The notes: generated from the sequence alone by a model not told the origin. DNA of 37,645 bases from an uncultured Erysipelotrichaceae bacterium (GCA_902764145.1 CACWUS010000002.1:133493-171137); one strand, 5' to 3'; shown: positions 1-7,373, numbered from the stretch's first letter. Numbers and translations are program-made.

Positions 1-664
1 AAAATTTTATATATTATTCCAAAATGAAAAAATGAACGCACTGCGTACACAATTGTCATGGACACATTATAGAGAGTTATTAGTATTAAAAGACATGAAT
101 GAAATAAACTATTATATTGATATTTCAATTAAGGAGAATCTTTCTTATAGAGAACTTCATAATAAAATAAAAAGTAAAGAGTATCAAAGATTAGATGAAG
201 ACGTAAAAAAGAAACTAATATTAAAAGAAGAAGCTAAAATAGAAGTTTTTATAAAGAATCCGATTGTTATTAGAAATACTAATAATATTGAAAATATAAG
301 TGAAAAAGTATTAAAGAAACTTATACTTGAAGATATAGAGCACTTTATGAATGAACTAGGGTTTGGATATTGTTTTGTTGAAAGTGAGTATAGAATAAAG
401 ATAGGAAATAATTACAATTATATAGATTTATTATTGTTTAATATTAAGTTTAATTGCTATGTTGTAATTGAACTCAAAGTAACAGAATTAAAGAAGGAAC
501 ATATTGGTCAAATTGAAGTGTATATGAATTATGCAGATAAAAATTTAAAAGAGAGTGGTCAAGATAAAACAATAGGCATTATTATTTGTAAGAAAGAAAA
601 CAAATTTATTATGGAATATGCTAGTGATGAAAGAGTTTATAGCAGAAGTTATGAGTTATTGTAG
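1..664 (+). CDS. DUF1016 / YhcG-family PDDEXK nuclease, 5'-truncated by window edge
   Basis: This is the C-terminal part of a YhcG-type protein (DUF1016). The frame is open back to the first bases, and residues read upstream of the ATG at 32 (a YILF-like stretch) align with the same stretch of the next gene, so the true start lies outside the window and the ATG at 32 is internal. The PD-(D/E)XK signature is visible as YIDLLLFN, then VIELK about 15 residues later, followed by a conserved GQIEVYMNY motif. Family members are predicted nucleases often found with restriction or defence genes; no biochemical role is established for this one. Its stop codon abuts the Shine-Dalgarno of the second copy, so the two are probably cotranscribed. 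Confidence 0.85.
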   Translation, partial: KFYILFQNEKMNALRTQLSWTHYRELLVLKDMNEINYYIDISIKENLSYRELHNKIKSKEYQRLDEDVKKKLILKEEAKIEVFIKNPIVIRNTNNIENISEKVLKKLILEDIEHFMNELGFGYCFVESEYRIKIGNNYNYIDLLLFNIKFNCYVVIELKVTELKKEHIGQIEVYMNYADKNLKESGQDKTIGIIICKKENKFIMEYASDERVYSRSYELL

Positions 665-672
665 GAGAAAAT

Positions 673-1578
673 ATGAATTACTATGAAGAGATTAAAAATG
701 AACTTATAAATAATGAAGTATATAAAAAAGTGAAAGATTATTCAAAAAATAGGAATGATCTAATAACTTATTATAATGTAGGAAAATTATTAATTGAAGC
801 ACAGGGTGGTGAAGAAAGAGCAAAATATGGAAATAAGTTAATTAAAGTATATTCTAAAAAACTAGAAATAGAGTTAGGTAAAAAATATAATGAAAGAACA
901 CTAAGAAGAATGAGACAATTATATATATTGTTTAAAAATATAAAATGGTCGACATTGTCGACCAAATTAAGTTGGTCGCATTACCAAGAACTATTAGTAT
1001 TAGTAAATAAATATGAGATAGATTATTATATTCAAGAAACCATTAAACATAATTTAACTATAAGACAATTAAGAGAAAAAATAAAAAGTAAAGAATATCA
1101 AAGATTAGATAAGAACACTAAACAAAAACTAATTCTAGAAGAAAGAACCGGTATTGATGATTTTATAAAGAACCCTATTGTTATTAGAAATACTAATAAT
1201 ATTGAAAATATAAGTGAAAAAGTATTAAAGAAACTTATACTTGAAGATATAGAGCATTTTATGAATGAACTTGGAAGCGGATACTCTTTTATTGGTAGTG
1301 AGTATAGAATAAAGATAGGAAATAATTATAATTATATAGATTTATTGTTATTTAATATTGAATTTAATTGTTATGTAGTAATTGAGCTTAAAATAGTAGA
1401 ACTAAAAAAAGAACATATTGGTCAAATTGAAGTGTATATGAATTATTTAGACAAGAATTTAAGAAATGCGAGTCAAAATAAAACAATAGGTATAATAATA
1501 TGTAAAAAAGATAATAAGTTTGTAATGGAATATGCTAGTGATGAAAGAGTTTATAGTAGAAGTTATGAATTAGTATAA
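673..1578 (+). CDS. DUF1016 / YhcG-family PDDEXK nuclease, second tandem copy
   Basis: A 301-residue paralogue of the preceding gene, complete here. An N-terminal DUF1016_N region (about 1-150, with the LSWSHYQELL motif) is followed by a PD-(D/E)XK nuclease domain (about 170-301). Candidate catalytic residues are the Asp of YIDLLLFN and the Glu/Lys of VIELK. The start ATG has a good Shine-Dalgarno (AGGAG) overlapping the upstream stop. Copies one and two are nearly identical in the nuclease half, including an 80-base identical run (263-342 and 1177-1256), but differ before it, so duplication or gene conversion is likely. The family is a predicted DNA nuclease linked to restriction and defence loci; function here is inferred only. 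Confidence 0.87.
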   Translation: MNYYEEIKNELINNEVYKKVKDYSKNRNDLITYYNVGKLLIEAQGGEERAKYGNKLIKVYSKKLEIELGKKYNERTLRRMRQLYILFKNIKWSTLSTKLSWSHYQELLVLVNKYEIDYYIQETIKHNLTIRQLREKIKSKEYQRLDKNTKQKLILEERTGIDDFIKNPIVIRNTNNIENISEKVLKKLILEDIEHFMNELGSGYSFIGSEYRIKIGNNYNYIDLLLFNIEFNCYVVIELKIVELKKEHIGQIEVYMNYLDKNLRNASQNKTIGIIICKKDNKFVMEYASDERVYSRSYELV

Positions 1579-1605
1579 AAAATAAAAATTATAATAATAT
1601 TTAAT

Positions 1606-1836
1606 ATGATAAAAAATATTATTAAAAATGATAATTATGAAATAAACATTAAAAATAATTATCTTCATATTAAAAACTATATAAGTGTTGTTGATATATC
1701 TAGTAATAGGATAAGTATTTTAATTAAAAATAATAAAATTGTAATTAATGGTTCCTCTTTAATTATTGGTTGTCTTGATGAATATGAACTCTTAATTAAA
1801 GGATATATTAGGAGCATTGAATTTATAAGTGAATAA
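1606..1836 (+). CDS. yqfC: YqfC/YabP-family sporulation protein
   Basis: A 76-residue protein with the YabP/YqfC family pattern: short beta strands and a C-terminal G-S-S-L-x-I...L-L-I-K-G-x-I-x-S-I-E-F signature (about residues 49-74). In Bacillus yqfC is a sigma-E-dependent mother-cell gene placed directly before yqfD, and the same order is kept here. The end overlaps the GTG start of yqfD by 8 bases, which suggests translational coupling. No convincing Shine-Dalgarno precedes the ATG. A TATAAT lies about 10 bases upstream without a clear -35, so the promoter class cannot be decided by eye. Family membership is strong; the molecular role in sporulation is not well defined. Confidence 0.85.
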   Translation: MIKNIIKNDNYEINIKNNYLHIKNYISVVDISSNRISILIKNNKIVINGSSLIIGCLDEYELLIKGYIRSIEFISE

Positions 1837-2983
1837 AGTTAGCATTATAGTTTATGAGGAATCATCTAAATTTCTTGATTATCTAGTTTATAATAATATT
1901 TTTTATAAAGATTTAAGAAAATATGATAATGTTTATTATTTAATAGTTAGTTATGAGAGCTTTATTAAAATATCTAAAAGATATAAAACTAAAATAATTA
2001 AATATTTTGGTAGAAAATGGTTTATTAATTTTATTAGTTATCATAAATATATGATTATTTCATTTTTTATATGTATGTTTATATTAAAACTATTAACTAT
2101 GACTATATTTGATATAAAAATATATAGTGATGATGATAATATTAAGAATATTATAATGACTTCATTAAATGAAAATGGAATAAGTATAAATAAAAAGAAG
2201 AAAAGTTTTGATGAAATTAGTTCTATTAAGGAGAATATTTTATCTTCTAATAAAGAAACACTTGAATGGATTGAAATTAAAGAGAGGGGATGTATTTATG
2301 AAGTTTATGTGACACCTAGAGTAATTGATAATAAAGAAGAAAAATCTAATGAAGTTAGTAGTATATATTCTTCATCTAATGGTGTGGTTAAAAGTATTGT
2401 TGTTACTTCTGGCACTAAGATGGTTGATAATGGTGATTATGTTAAAAAAGGTGATTTGTTAATAAGTGGTAATATTTTTAAAAATGATGAAATAGTTGAT
2501 AGTAAAGAAGCACTGGGAAGTATTTTTGCAGAAGTCTGGTATATTGCTTATGTAAATGTTCCTTTTGATTTTGTTGAAACTATTAATACAGGTAAAATAA
2601 TTAATCATTATTATTTAGATATATTTAATCATAAATTTACTTTAATTGGAAAATATGATAGTAGTGATACTATTAATAAAACTAAGCTTATTCTTGATAA
2701 ACCTTACTTGCCATTTAAATTATATAAAGAAGAGAAAACAATATATAAATATAATAAAAAACATTTAAGTGAAAATGAGGCATTAATGATAGGTGTAGAT
2801 GAAGCAACATATAAAGTTGGTTACAATTTAAAAGAAGGAGAACATATTATTTCTAAAAAAGTTTTGAAAAAAGAGGTGAAAAGTAGTAAAATGTATATAG
2901 AGGTATTCTTCAAGGTTTATAAGAATATTGGAGTTACTTCTAATATAGATAAAGGAAAAATAGAATATGGAAGCATCAATTAA
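1829..2983 (+). CDS. yqfD: Sporulation protein YqfD
   Basis: A 384-residue membrane protein matching YqfD (the stage IV sporulation protein family). It has an N-terminal soluble part, one membrane segment at about residues 71-92, and a large domain beyond it containing the family feature W-I-E-I-K-E-R-G followed by Y-E-V-Y-V-T-P-R (about 150-165). The start is GTG at 1829, overlapping yqfC by 8 bases; the nearest AGGAG is too far upstream to be ideal, so coupling to yqfC is likely. In Bacillus the pair is transcribed by sigma E in the mother cell. The end overlaps the next gene by 17 bases. Length is close to the usual ~390-400 residues. Confidence 0.9.
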   Translation: MNKVSIIVYEESSKFLDYLVYNNIFYKDLRKYDNVYYLIVSYESFIKISKRYKTKIIKYFGRKWFINFISYHKYMIISFFICMFILKLLTMTIFDIKIYSDDDNIKNIIMTSLNENGISINKKKKSFDEISSIKENILSSNKETLEWIEIKERGCIYEVYVTPRVIDNKEEKSNEVSSIYSSSNGVVKSIVVTSGTKMVDNGDYVKKGDLLISGNIFKNDEIVDSKEALGSIFAEVWYIAYVNVPFDFVETINTGKIINHYYLDIFNHKFTLIGKYDSSDTINKTKLILDKPYLPFKLYKEEKTIYKYNKKHLSENEALMIGVDEATYKVGYNLKEGEHIISKKVLKKEVKSSKMYIEVFFKVYKNIGVTSNIDKGKIEYGSIN

Positions 2984-3569
2984 AGGAGTTATTATAGATA
3001 CTTGGCCATCTTTAGCCGTTTTACTTTCAATTGTTATTATTATGAGACTAACAATCTTTTTTAAGGGCGAAAGAAGAAGAGCAGTAATTCATGAAGAAAT
3101 ATTTAATTTGTTTTTTATAACATATTTACTTATTTTGTTTAGACTTGTTACTAGTCAAGATATATCTGCATATAATTCAACTAATTTGATGCCTTTTAGA
3201 GAAATACTTAGATATGATATTGGAACAACTGGTTTTTATAAACAAGTTGTTGGTAATATATTGTTATTTATTCCATTTGGATATTTTGTAACTGCTTATT
3301 GTAACATTAAAAATTTAGGGACTATAACTGTTGTTACTATGTTATCTAGTTTTGTAATTGAACTTGTTCAACATTTTATTGGTAGAAGTTTTGATGTTGA
3401 TGATATTATTTTAAATGTAGTTGGTGGTATCCTTGGATTTTTGATTTATATATCACTTAATGCGATTAGAACACATATGCCAAAGATATTAAGACATGAT
3501 TGGTTTTTAAATCTTTTAAGTATTATAGTTTTAGTGTTATCAGTTTTATATTTAATTAAAATATTTTAA
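2967..3569 (+). CDS. VanZ-like membrane protein
   Basis: A 200-residue, multi-pass membrane protein with the VanZ-like signature: N-L-M-P-F-R near residue 72, N-x-L-L-F-I-P-F-G-Y (about 92-101), then E-L-V-Q-H-F-I-G-R-S-F-D-V-D-D-I-I-L-N (about 131-149). VanZ homologues are found in teicoplanin resistance clusters but also widely in Firmicutes without a known role, so resistance should not be assumed. The gene overlaps yqfD by 17 bases and is spaced 13 bases from ybeY. It occupies the place where phoH and yqfF lie in many Firmicutes. An AAAGGA about 11 bases before the ATG can serve as ribosome-binding site. Confidence 0.8.
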   Translation: MEASIKGVIIDTWPSLAVLLSIVIIMRLTIFFKGERRRAVIHEEIFNLFFITYLLILFRLVTSQDISAYNSTNLMPFREILRYDIGTTGFYKQVVGNILLFIPFGYFVTAYCNIKNLGTITVVTMLSSFVIELVQHFIGRSFDVDDIILNVVGGILGFLIYISLNAIRTHMPKILRHDWFLNLLSIIVLVLSVLYLIKIF

Positions 3570-3582
3570 GTAGGAGAAGTTA

Positions 3583-4023
3583 ATGAAAGATTATATATTT
3601 AATACAACAAATGAAGAAATAGATACAACAGAACTTGCTGATGTTTTGACTTTTGCTTGTTCTCATTTAAAAATTGAGAATCCTCTTTTAAATGTTGTGA
3701 TTGTAGATAATGAAAAAATTAGAGAAATAAATAGAGAATATAGAAATAAGGATGCAGTTACTGATGTTATTAGTTTTGCTTTTGAAGAAGTTAATGATGT
3801 AAAATATGAAGATGTTAGATTCTTAGGAGAAATATATATTTCTTATGAAAGATGCAAAAGTCAAGCTAGTGAATATGGACATAGTGTAAGAAGAGAGTTT
3901 TCTTATTTGGCAGTGCATGGACTATTACATTTACTTGGATATGATCATATGACTGAAGAAGATAAAAAAGTAATGAGAGCTCTTGAGGAGGAAATATTAA
4001 ATGAATATGATATCAAGAGATGA
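3583..4023 (+). CDS. ybeY: Endoribonuclease YbeY (rRNA maturation factor)
   Basis: A 146-residue protein of the UPF0054/YbeY family, a zinc metalloenzyme needed for 16S rRNA 3'-end maturation and ribosome quality control. The metal-binding motif H-G-x-L-H-x-x-G-Y-D-H is intact (H112, H116, H122), preceded by the usual Y-R-x-K-D-x-x-T-D-V-I-S-F-x-F block (about residues 53-67) and a L-G-E-I-Y-I-S strand. A good Shine-Dalgarno (AGGAG) precedes the ATG. The 3' end overlaps dgkA by 23 bases, as is common in Firmicutes, where ybeY-dgkA-cdd-era form one operon. Length is typical. Confidence 0.96.
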   Translation: MKDYIFNTTNEEIDTTELADVLTFACSHLKIENPLLNVVIVDNEKIREINREYRNKDAVTDVISFAFEEVNDVKYEDVRFLGEIYISYERCKSQASEYGHSVRREFSYLAVHGLLHLLGYDHMTEEDKKVMRALEEEILNEYDIKR

Positions 4024-4399
4024 AAGAAAAAGGGAAAAGGGTTTAAAGAAATTTATTAATAGTTTTAGTTATCCTGTTAAGGGGCTAAAATATGCATATA
4101 GAAATGAACAAAATTTAGCTGTTGATGTTGGTATTGCATTGATTGTTGTTATATTTGGATTTATTTTTAAAGTAAATAAATATGAGTGGGCAATATTAGC
4201 ATTAACTATTGGACTTGTAATATCTTGTGAACTTATAAATACAGCAATAGAAGCGACTGTTGATTTAGTTACTGAAGAATATCATCCTCTTGCTAAGGTT
4301 GCAAAAGATACTTCTGCTGCTGCGGTATTTATATTTGCTATAGTTGCAATAATAGTAGGTTTAATAATCTTTTTACCTAAAGTAATAGCTTTGTTTTAG
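4001..4399 (+). CDS. dgkA: Undecaprenol / diacylglycerol kinase (DgkA family)
   Basis: A 132-residue small integral membrane kinase of the DgkA family; in Gram-positives such enzymes phosphorylate mainly undecaprenol, feeding the lipid carrier for cell-wall synthesis. Three hydrophobic segments are visible, with the signature E-L-I-N-T-A-I-E-A-x-V-D-L (about residues 86-98) followed by A-K-D-T-S-A-A-A-V. The ATG at 4001 lies inside ybeY and has a strong GAGGAGG upstream, which decides the start. It is followed 8 bases later by cdd. Function as undecaprenol rather than diacylglycerol kinase is inferred from phylum and context. Confidence 0.93.
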   Translation: MNMISRDERKREKGLKKFINSFSYPVKGLKYAYRNEQNLAVDVGIALIVVIFGFIFKVNKYEWAILALTIGLVISCELINTAIEATVDLVTEEYHPLAKVAKDTSAAAVFIFAIVAIIVGLIIFLPKVIALF

Positions 4400-4407
4400 G
4401 AGTTAAG

Positions 4408-4788
4408 ATGAAGGAAAAATTAATAAAATTACTTGATAATAGTTATGCACCTTATTCTAAAATGCATTTTGCTTGTATTGTTGAAACTAAGAGTGGTAAC
4501 TTTTATGAAGGAGTAAATGTAGAAAATGCATCTTTTGGTGGAACAATATGTGCTGAAAGAAATGCTATTAATAATGCTATTAGTCATGGAGAAAAAGAAT
4601 TTAGGTGTTTATATTTGATGTGTGATAGTGATGATATTTGCTATCCATGTAATATATGTAAACAAACTTTTTTAGAGTTTTTTAATAGTGATGTTATTTT
4701 TAATATAATGACTAAAAATGGAAAAATGAAAGTTATGGATTATAATTCTATAATGAAAACTGTATTTACAAAGGAGGATTTAATATGA
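4408..4788 (+). CDS. cdd: Cytidine deaminase
   Basis: A 126-residue homotetrameric-type cytidine deaminase of the pyrimidine salvage pathway (cytidine to uridine). The zinc ligands and catalytic glutamate are present: C48-A-E50-R-N-A-I, and C81/C84 in Y-P-C-N-I-C-K-Q. The second motif is a variant, since the usual form is P-C-G-x-C-R-Q; the G-to-N and R-to-K changes are conservative. The N-terminal S-Y-A-P-Y-S-K block matches the family. An AGGAG precedes the ATG. The stop codon is TGA within ATGA shared with the era start (4-base overlap), which shows that TGA is read as a stop in this organism. Confidence 0.93.
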   Translation: MKEKLIKLLDNSYAPYSKMHFACIVETKSGNFYEGVNVENASFGGTICAERNAINNAISHGEKEFRCLYLMCDSDDICYPCNICKQTFLEFFNSDVIFNIMTKNGKMKVMDYNSIMKTVFTKEDLI

Positions 4789-5672
4789 AAAGTGGGTTTG
4801 TTACTTTAATTGGAAGACCTAATACTGGAAAAAGTACATTACTTAATTCTATTATTAGTGAAAAAATAGCAATTATTTCACCAAAACCACAAACAACTAG
4901 AAATCTAATTCAAGGAATATATAATGAAGATGATACTCAAATTGTTTTTGTAGATACTCCTGGTATTCATAAACCTATTGATAAACTTGGAGTAGCTCTT
5001 AATTCACAAGCATATTATTCTATTAATGATGTAGATATTGTTTTGCTTGTAGTGGATGCTAGTGTTCCATATGGAAAAGGTGATAAATTTATTTTAGATA
5101 AATTAGCTGGGCTTGATAAACCGGTATTTCTTATTTTAAATAAAATTGATAAACTTACTGATAATGAAATATTACTTAAAATAAATGAATATAAAGATTT
5201 ATATGAATTTGCTGAAATAATACCACTATCTGCATTAAAGAATGATAATGTTGATAAACTAATTAAAGTATTAAAGAATTATTTACCAGATAATGTTAGA
5301 TACTTTATGGATGGAGAAACAACTAGTGCTGATATGGAATTTAGATTATCAGAACTTGTTCGTGAAAAAATATTTATCCATACTAATGATGAAGTACCAC
5401 ATTCTATATCATGTAAATTAATTGGATTTGAAAATGATGATAAAATAGCCAAAGTATATGTAGATATAATAGTAGATAGAGATAGCTTAAGAAAAATAAT
5501 AGTTGGTCATAATGGAAGTATGATTAAAACCATTGGACATGAAGCAAGAGTTGAAATGGAAGAATTACTTGGTAAAAAGGTGTATCTTGAACTATATTGT
5601 AAAACAATTAAAAAGTGGAGAGAAAAAGATAAGTTTATTAAAGATTTGGGATATTTAGTAAATAATGAATAA
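4785..5672 (+). CDS. era: GTPase Era
   Basis: A 295-residue Era GTPase, involved in 16S rRNA processing and 30S subunit assembly. All G motifs are present: G1 G10-R-P-N-T-G-K-S17, G3 D57-T-P-G60, and G4 N119-K-I-D122. The typical I-S-P-K-P-Q-T-T-R switch I region is also intact. The C-terminal KH domain carries I-V-G-H-N-G-S-M-I-K-x-I-G (about residues 238-251) and ends in the usual V-Y-L-E-L...W region. The gene is translationally coupled to cdd by ATGA. Length is close to that of the Bacillus protein (about 300). Confidence 0.97.
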   Translation: MKSGFVTLIGRPNTGKSTLLNSIISEKIAIISPKPQTTRNLIQGIYNEDDTQIVFVDTPGIHKPIDKLGVALNSQAYYSINDVDIVLLVVDASVPYGKGDKFILDKLAGLDKPVFLILNKIDKLTDNEILLKINEYKDLYEFAEIIPLSALKNDNVDKLIKVLKNYLPDNVRYFMDGETTSADMEFRLSELVREKIFIHTNDEVPHSISCKLIGFENDDKIAKVYVDIIVDRDSLRKIIVGHNGSMIKTIGHEARVEMEELLGKKVYLELYCKTIKKWREKDKFIKDLGYLVNNE

Positions 5673-5716
5673 TATTTTTTAAAAACCTACAATATATTAT
5701 TGTAAGGAGAAAAAAT

Positions 5717-5797
5717 ATGAATAAAAAAGATGCCTGGAAATTATTTAAAGAAACAGGAAAAATTGAATATTATTTAGAATATAAGAAAGGGAAATAG
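5717..5797 (+). CDS. yqzL: YqzL-like micro-protein
   Basis: A 26-codon ORF between era and recO, easily missed because of its size. The peptide has the YqzL-like family pattern: W7, F10, T13-G14, a Y-Y-L at 18-20 and Y22 before a charged end. In Bacillus a yqzL gene of similar size sits in the same position near recO, so position and sequence support each other. It has an excellent Shine-Dalgarno (AAGGAG, 7 bases before the ATG). An imperfect hairpin at 5686-5707 could partly cover that site. The function of the family is unknown. Assignment rests on a short peptide and is moderately sure. Confidence 0.72.
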   Translation: MNKKDAWKLFKETGKIEYYLEYKKGK

Positions 5798-5822
5798 GCA
5801 TAAAGTTATTCTTTATGCTTTT
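5798..5822 (+). terminator. Small intrinsic terminator-like hairpin at the recO start
   Basis: An 8-bp perfect stem, GCATAAAG (5798-5805) and CTTTATGC (5811-5818), with a 5-base loop and four T residues. It begins right after the yqzL stop and covers the region where a recO ribosome-binding site should be. The T-run is short, so it may only attenuate. Confidence 0.5.
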
Positions 5823-5829
5823 AACTAGT

Positions 5830-6558
5830 ATGAAGATAATTAGTGTTGAAGGAATTGTTGTTAGTAATACAGCTTTTAAAGAAAATAGCAAAATAATTAA
5901 TATTTTTACTAAAGATATGGGAATTATTAGTTGTGTTTCTAAAGGATGTAAGAATTTAAAAAGTAAGCTAAGACTTCCTAGTGAAAAGTTTGCTTATGGT
6001 ACTTTTCATATGTATTATAAAGAAGATGGTTTGTCAACACTAATAGATGGCGATATTAAAGATTATTTTATAAATATAAAAAGTGATATTATTAAAATTA
6101 GTTATCTTACATATATATGTGAATTATCTACAAATGTGTATAAAGAATCCTCAAGTGATGAAATATATCCTTTAATGGAAAGTGCAATATTAAAACTTGA
6201 AGAAGGACATAATCCCAAAATAATTACTAATGTTTTAGAACTTCAATATTTAAACTATTTAGGAATCAATTTAAATTTAGATAATTGTGTTAAATGTGGT
6301 AGTAGCAAAGTAGTGACTCTTTCATTATCAAAAGGTGGTTATATATGTTCTAATTGTAGGACTAATGAACCTATTGTTAGTGAGAAAGTTATGAAAATGT
6401 TAAGACTTTATTATTATGTTGATATTTCTAAAATTACTAATATTGATATTGATAAAAGTGTTAGTGATACAATTAATCATATAATAGAAGAATACTATGA
6501 TGAATATTCTGGTGTTTATACTAAAAGTAAAAAAATGTTAAAAGAGTTAGATGGTTAG
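5830..6558 (+). CDS. recO: DNA repair protein RecO
   Basis: RecO helps load RecA onto SSB-coated single-stranded DNA in RecFOR recombination repair. The N-terminal OB fold starts with the family-like M-K-I-I-S-V-E-G-I-V-V, which is why the ATG at 5830 is preferred over an in-frame ATG at 5815 that lies inside a hairpin; neither has a clear Shine-Dalgarno. The C-terminal half carries a four-cysteine zinc site, C-V-K-C then C-S-N-C about 18 residues later. From 5830 the protein is 242 residues, typical for the family. It follows era and yqzL as in Bacillus and overlaps the next frame at its end. Confidence 0.92.
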   Translation: MKIISVEGIVVSNTAFKENSKIINIFTKDMGIISCVSKGCKNLKSKLRLPSEKFAYGTFHMYYKEDGLSTLIDGDIKDYFINIKSDIIKISYLTYICELSTNVYKESSSDEIYPLMESAILKLEEGHNPKIITNVLELQYLNYLGINLNLDNCVKCGSSKVVTLSLSKGGYICSNCRTNEPIVSEKVMKMLRLYYYVDISKITNIDIDKSVSDTINHIIEEYYDEYSGVYTKSKKMLKELDG

Positions 6559-6571
6559 TAGAGGTGAAACT

Positions 6572-7249
6572 ATGAGCGATGAGGAAATATTAAGACTTTT
6601 TTTTCAAAATAAAGATTCTAATAGGGTAAATTATAATTTTGATTTGAGTGAACTTACAAATGATTTTTCTTTATTTGATTTTATTAAAAATGGAAATGTT
6701 GCGTGTAGGAAAAATATAGGTGATGATTTTGGAGGCTTCTTGGTATGTACTCCAAAACAATATGTATTTGGTTATAATTCGGGATTCGGAGTTGGACCAC
6801 ATATTGCATCATTTGCTCGTACTATGAAAGATATCATGGGAGGCGGAGAAATTTCATCAATAGATGAATTTACTAAATTAGGAACAATGTGTTCAGAAAA
6901 CTATTTATGTGGCAGATTATTATATGAAAATGTTGGACTTGATGAATATGGATCACCTAAATTAACTGGTGTATTGAATATATTAACTAAAGGGAGTATT
7001 GATTCTAGCACATTTTTAACATTTAAAAAATTTTATGAAGATTATAATAGTGAAGTTAAATTAGTATGTAAAAATTTAAGAGGTAGATTTAAAGTATCTT
7101 ATTTTGATAAAGATAATCATAAAAAGGTTGAAACAGAAGATTTGGATTCTGTATTAGATTATTTAGAAAGACATATTGATAATAGCTTTGCTAGTGAAGA
7201 AAATGAAGTTATAATAGGTGTTTCTAGTAATAATAAAATGTTAAATTAG
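6572..7249 (+). CDS. Uncharacterised protein downstream of recO
   Basis: I do not recognise this protein of 225 residues. It looks soluble, has no signal peptide or membrane segment, and has a glycine-rich middle (F-G-Y-N-S-G-F-G-V-G-P-H-I-A-S-F-A-R, about residues 70-87, then M-G-G-G-E-I). The open frame begins at 6551, but ATG 6572 has a GAGGTG six bases upstream, so I choose it. The gene is the last in the yqfC-to-recO operon and ends in an intrinsic terminator whose stem includes its stop codon. Location next to recO and before hrcA is the only context clue. No function is assigned. Confidence 0.75.
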   Translation: MSDEEILRLFFQNKDSNRVNYNFDLSELTNDFSLFDFIKNGNVACRKNIGDDFGGFLVCTPKQYVFGYNSGFGVGPHIASFARTMKDIMGGGEISSIDEFTKLGTMCSENYLCGRLLYENVGLDEYGSPKLTGVLNILTKGSIDSSTFLTFKKFYEDYNSEVKLVCKNLRGRFKVSYFDKDNHKKVETEDLDSVLDYLERHIDNSFASEENEVIIGVSSNNKMLN

Positions 7250-7280
7250 AAGTAAAAATATTTCTAATTTTTATTTTTTT
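7243..7280 (+). terminator. Intrinsic terminator ending the yqfC-recO operon
   Basis: A 9-bp stem formed by AAATTAGAA (7243-7251) and TTCTAATTT (7262-7270), followed by a T-rich tract to 7280. The stop codon of the preceding gene lies in the 5' arm. The heat-shock promoter follows immediately. Confidence 0.7.
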
Positions 7281-7286
7281 AAAAAA

Positions 7287-7313
7287 TTAGCACTCATATC
7301 TTGACATTGCTAA
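7287..7313 (+). promoter_or_regulatory. CIRCE operator 1 (HrcA binding site, overlaps -35)
   Basis: TTAGCACTC (7287-7295), a 9-base spacer, then CATTGCTAA (7305-7313). The left arm matches the CIRCE consensus TTAGCACTC-N9-GAGTGCTAA exactly; the right arm has two mismatches. It overlaps the -35 hexamer, so HrcA bound here should block RNA polymerase. Confidence 0.75.
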
Positions 7314-7329
7314 AACATATGATTATAAT
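7301..7329 (+). promoter_or_regulatory. Sigma-A promoter of the heat-shock operon
   Basis: Perfect consensus TTGACA (7301-7306) and TATAAT (7324-7329) separated by exactly 17 bases. It is bracketed by two CIRCE elements upstream of hrcA, as expected of a strong HrcA-repressed promoter. Confidence 0.92.
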
Positions 7330-7333
7330 AGTA

Positions 7334-7360
7334 TTAGCACTAAGAAAGGAAGAGTGCTAA
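7334..7360 (+). promoter_or_regulatory. CIRCE operator 2 (HrcA binding site)
   Basis: TTAGCACTA (7334-7342), a 9-base spacer, then GAGTGCTAA (7352-7360): one mismatch to the CIRCE consensus inverted repeat. It ends directly before the hrcA Shine-Dalgarno (AAGGAGG, 7361-7367), so it lies in the 5' untranslated region. Confidence 0.92.
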
Positions 7361-7373
7361 AAGGAGGTATATG

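Noticed and set aside
1..1578. Tandem DUF1016 genes as an insertion sequence or transposon.
   Set aside because: No terminal inverted repeats, target-site duplications or transposase motifs; both are PDDEXK nuclease-like proteins.
4785..4788. Possible use of the mycoplasma genetic code (TGA as Trp), given the AT-rich Mollicutes-like look.
   Set aside because: TGA ends cdd exactly at the era start, and also ends ybeY, hrcA, sigE and the gene before murB at natural family lengths. Tryptophan is coded by TGG.
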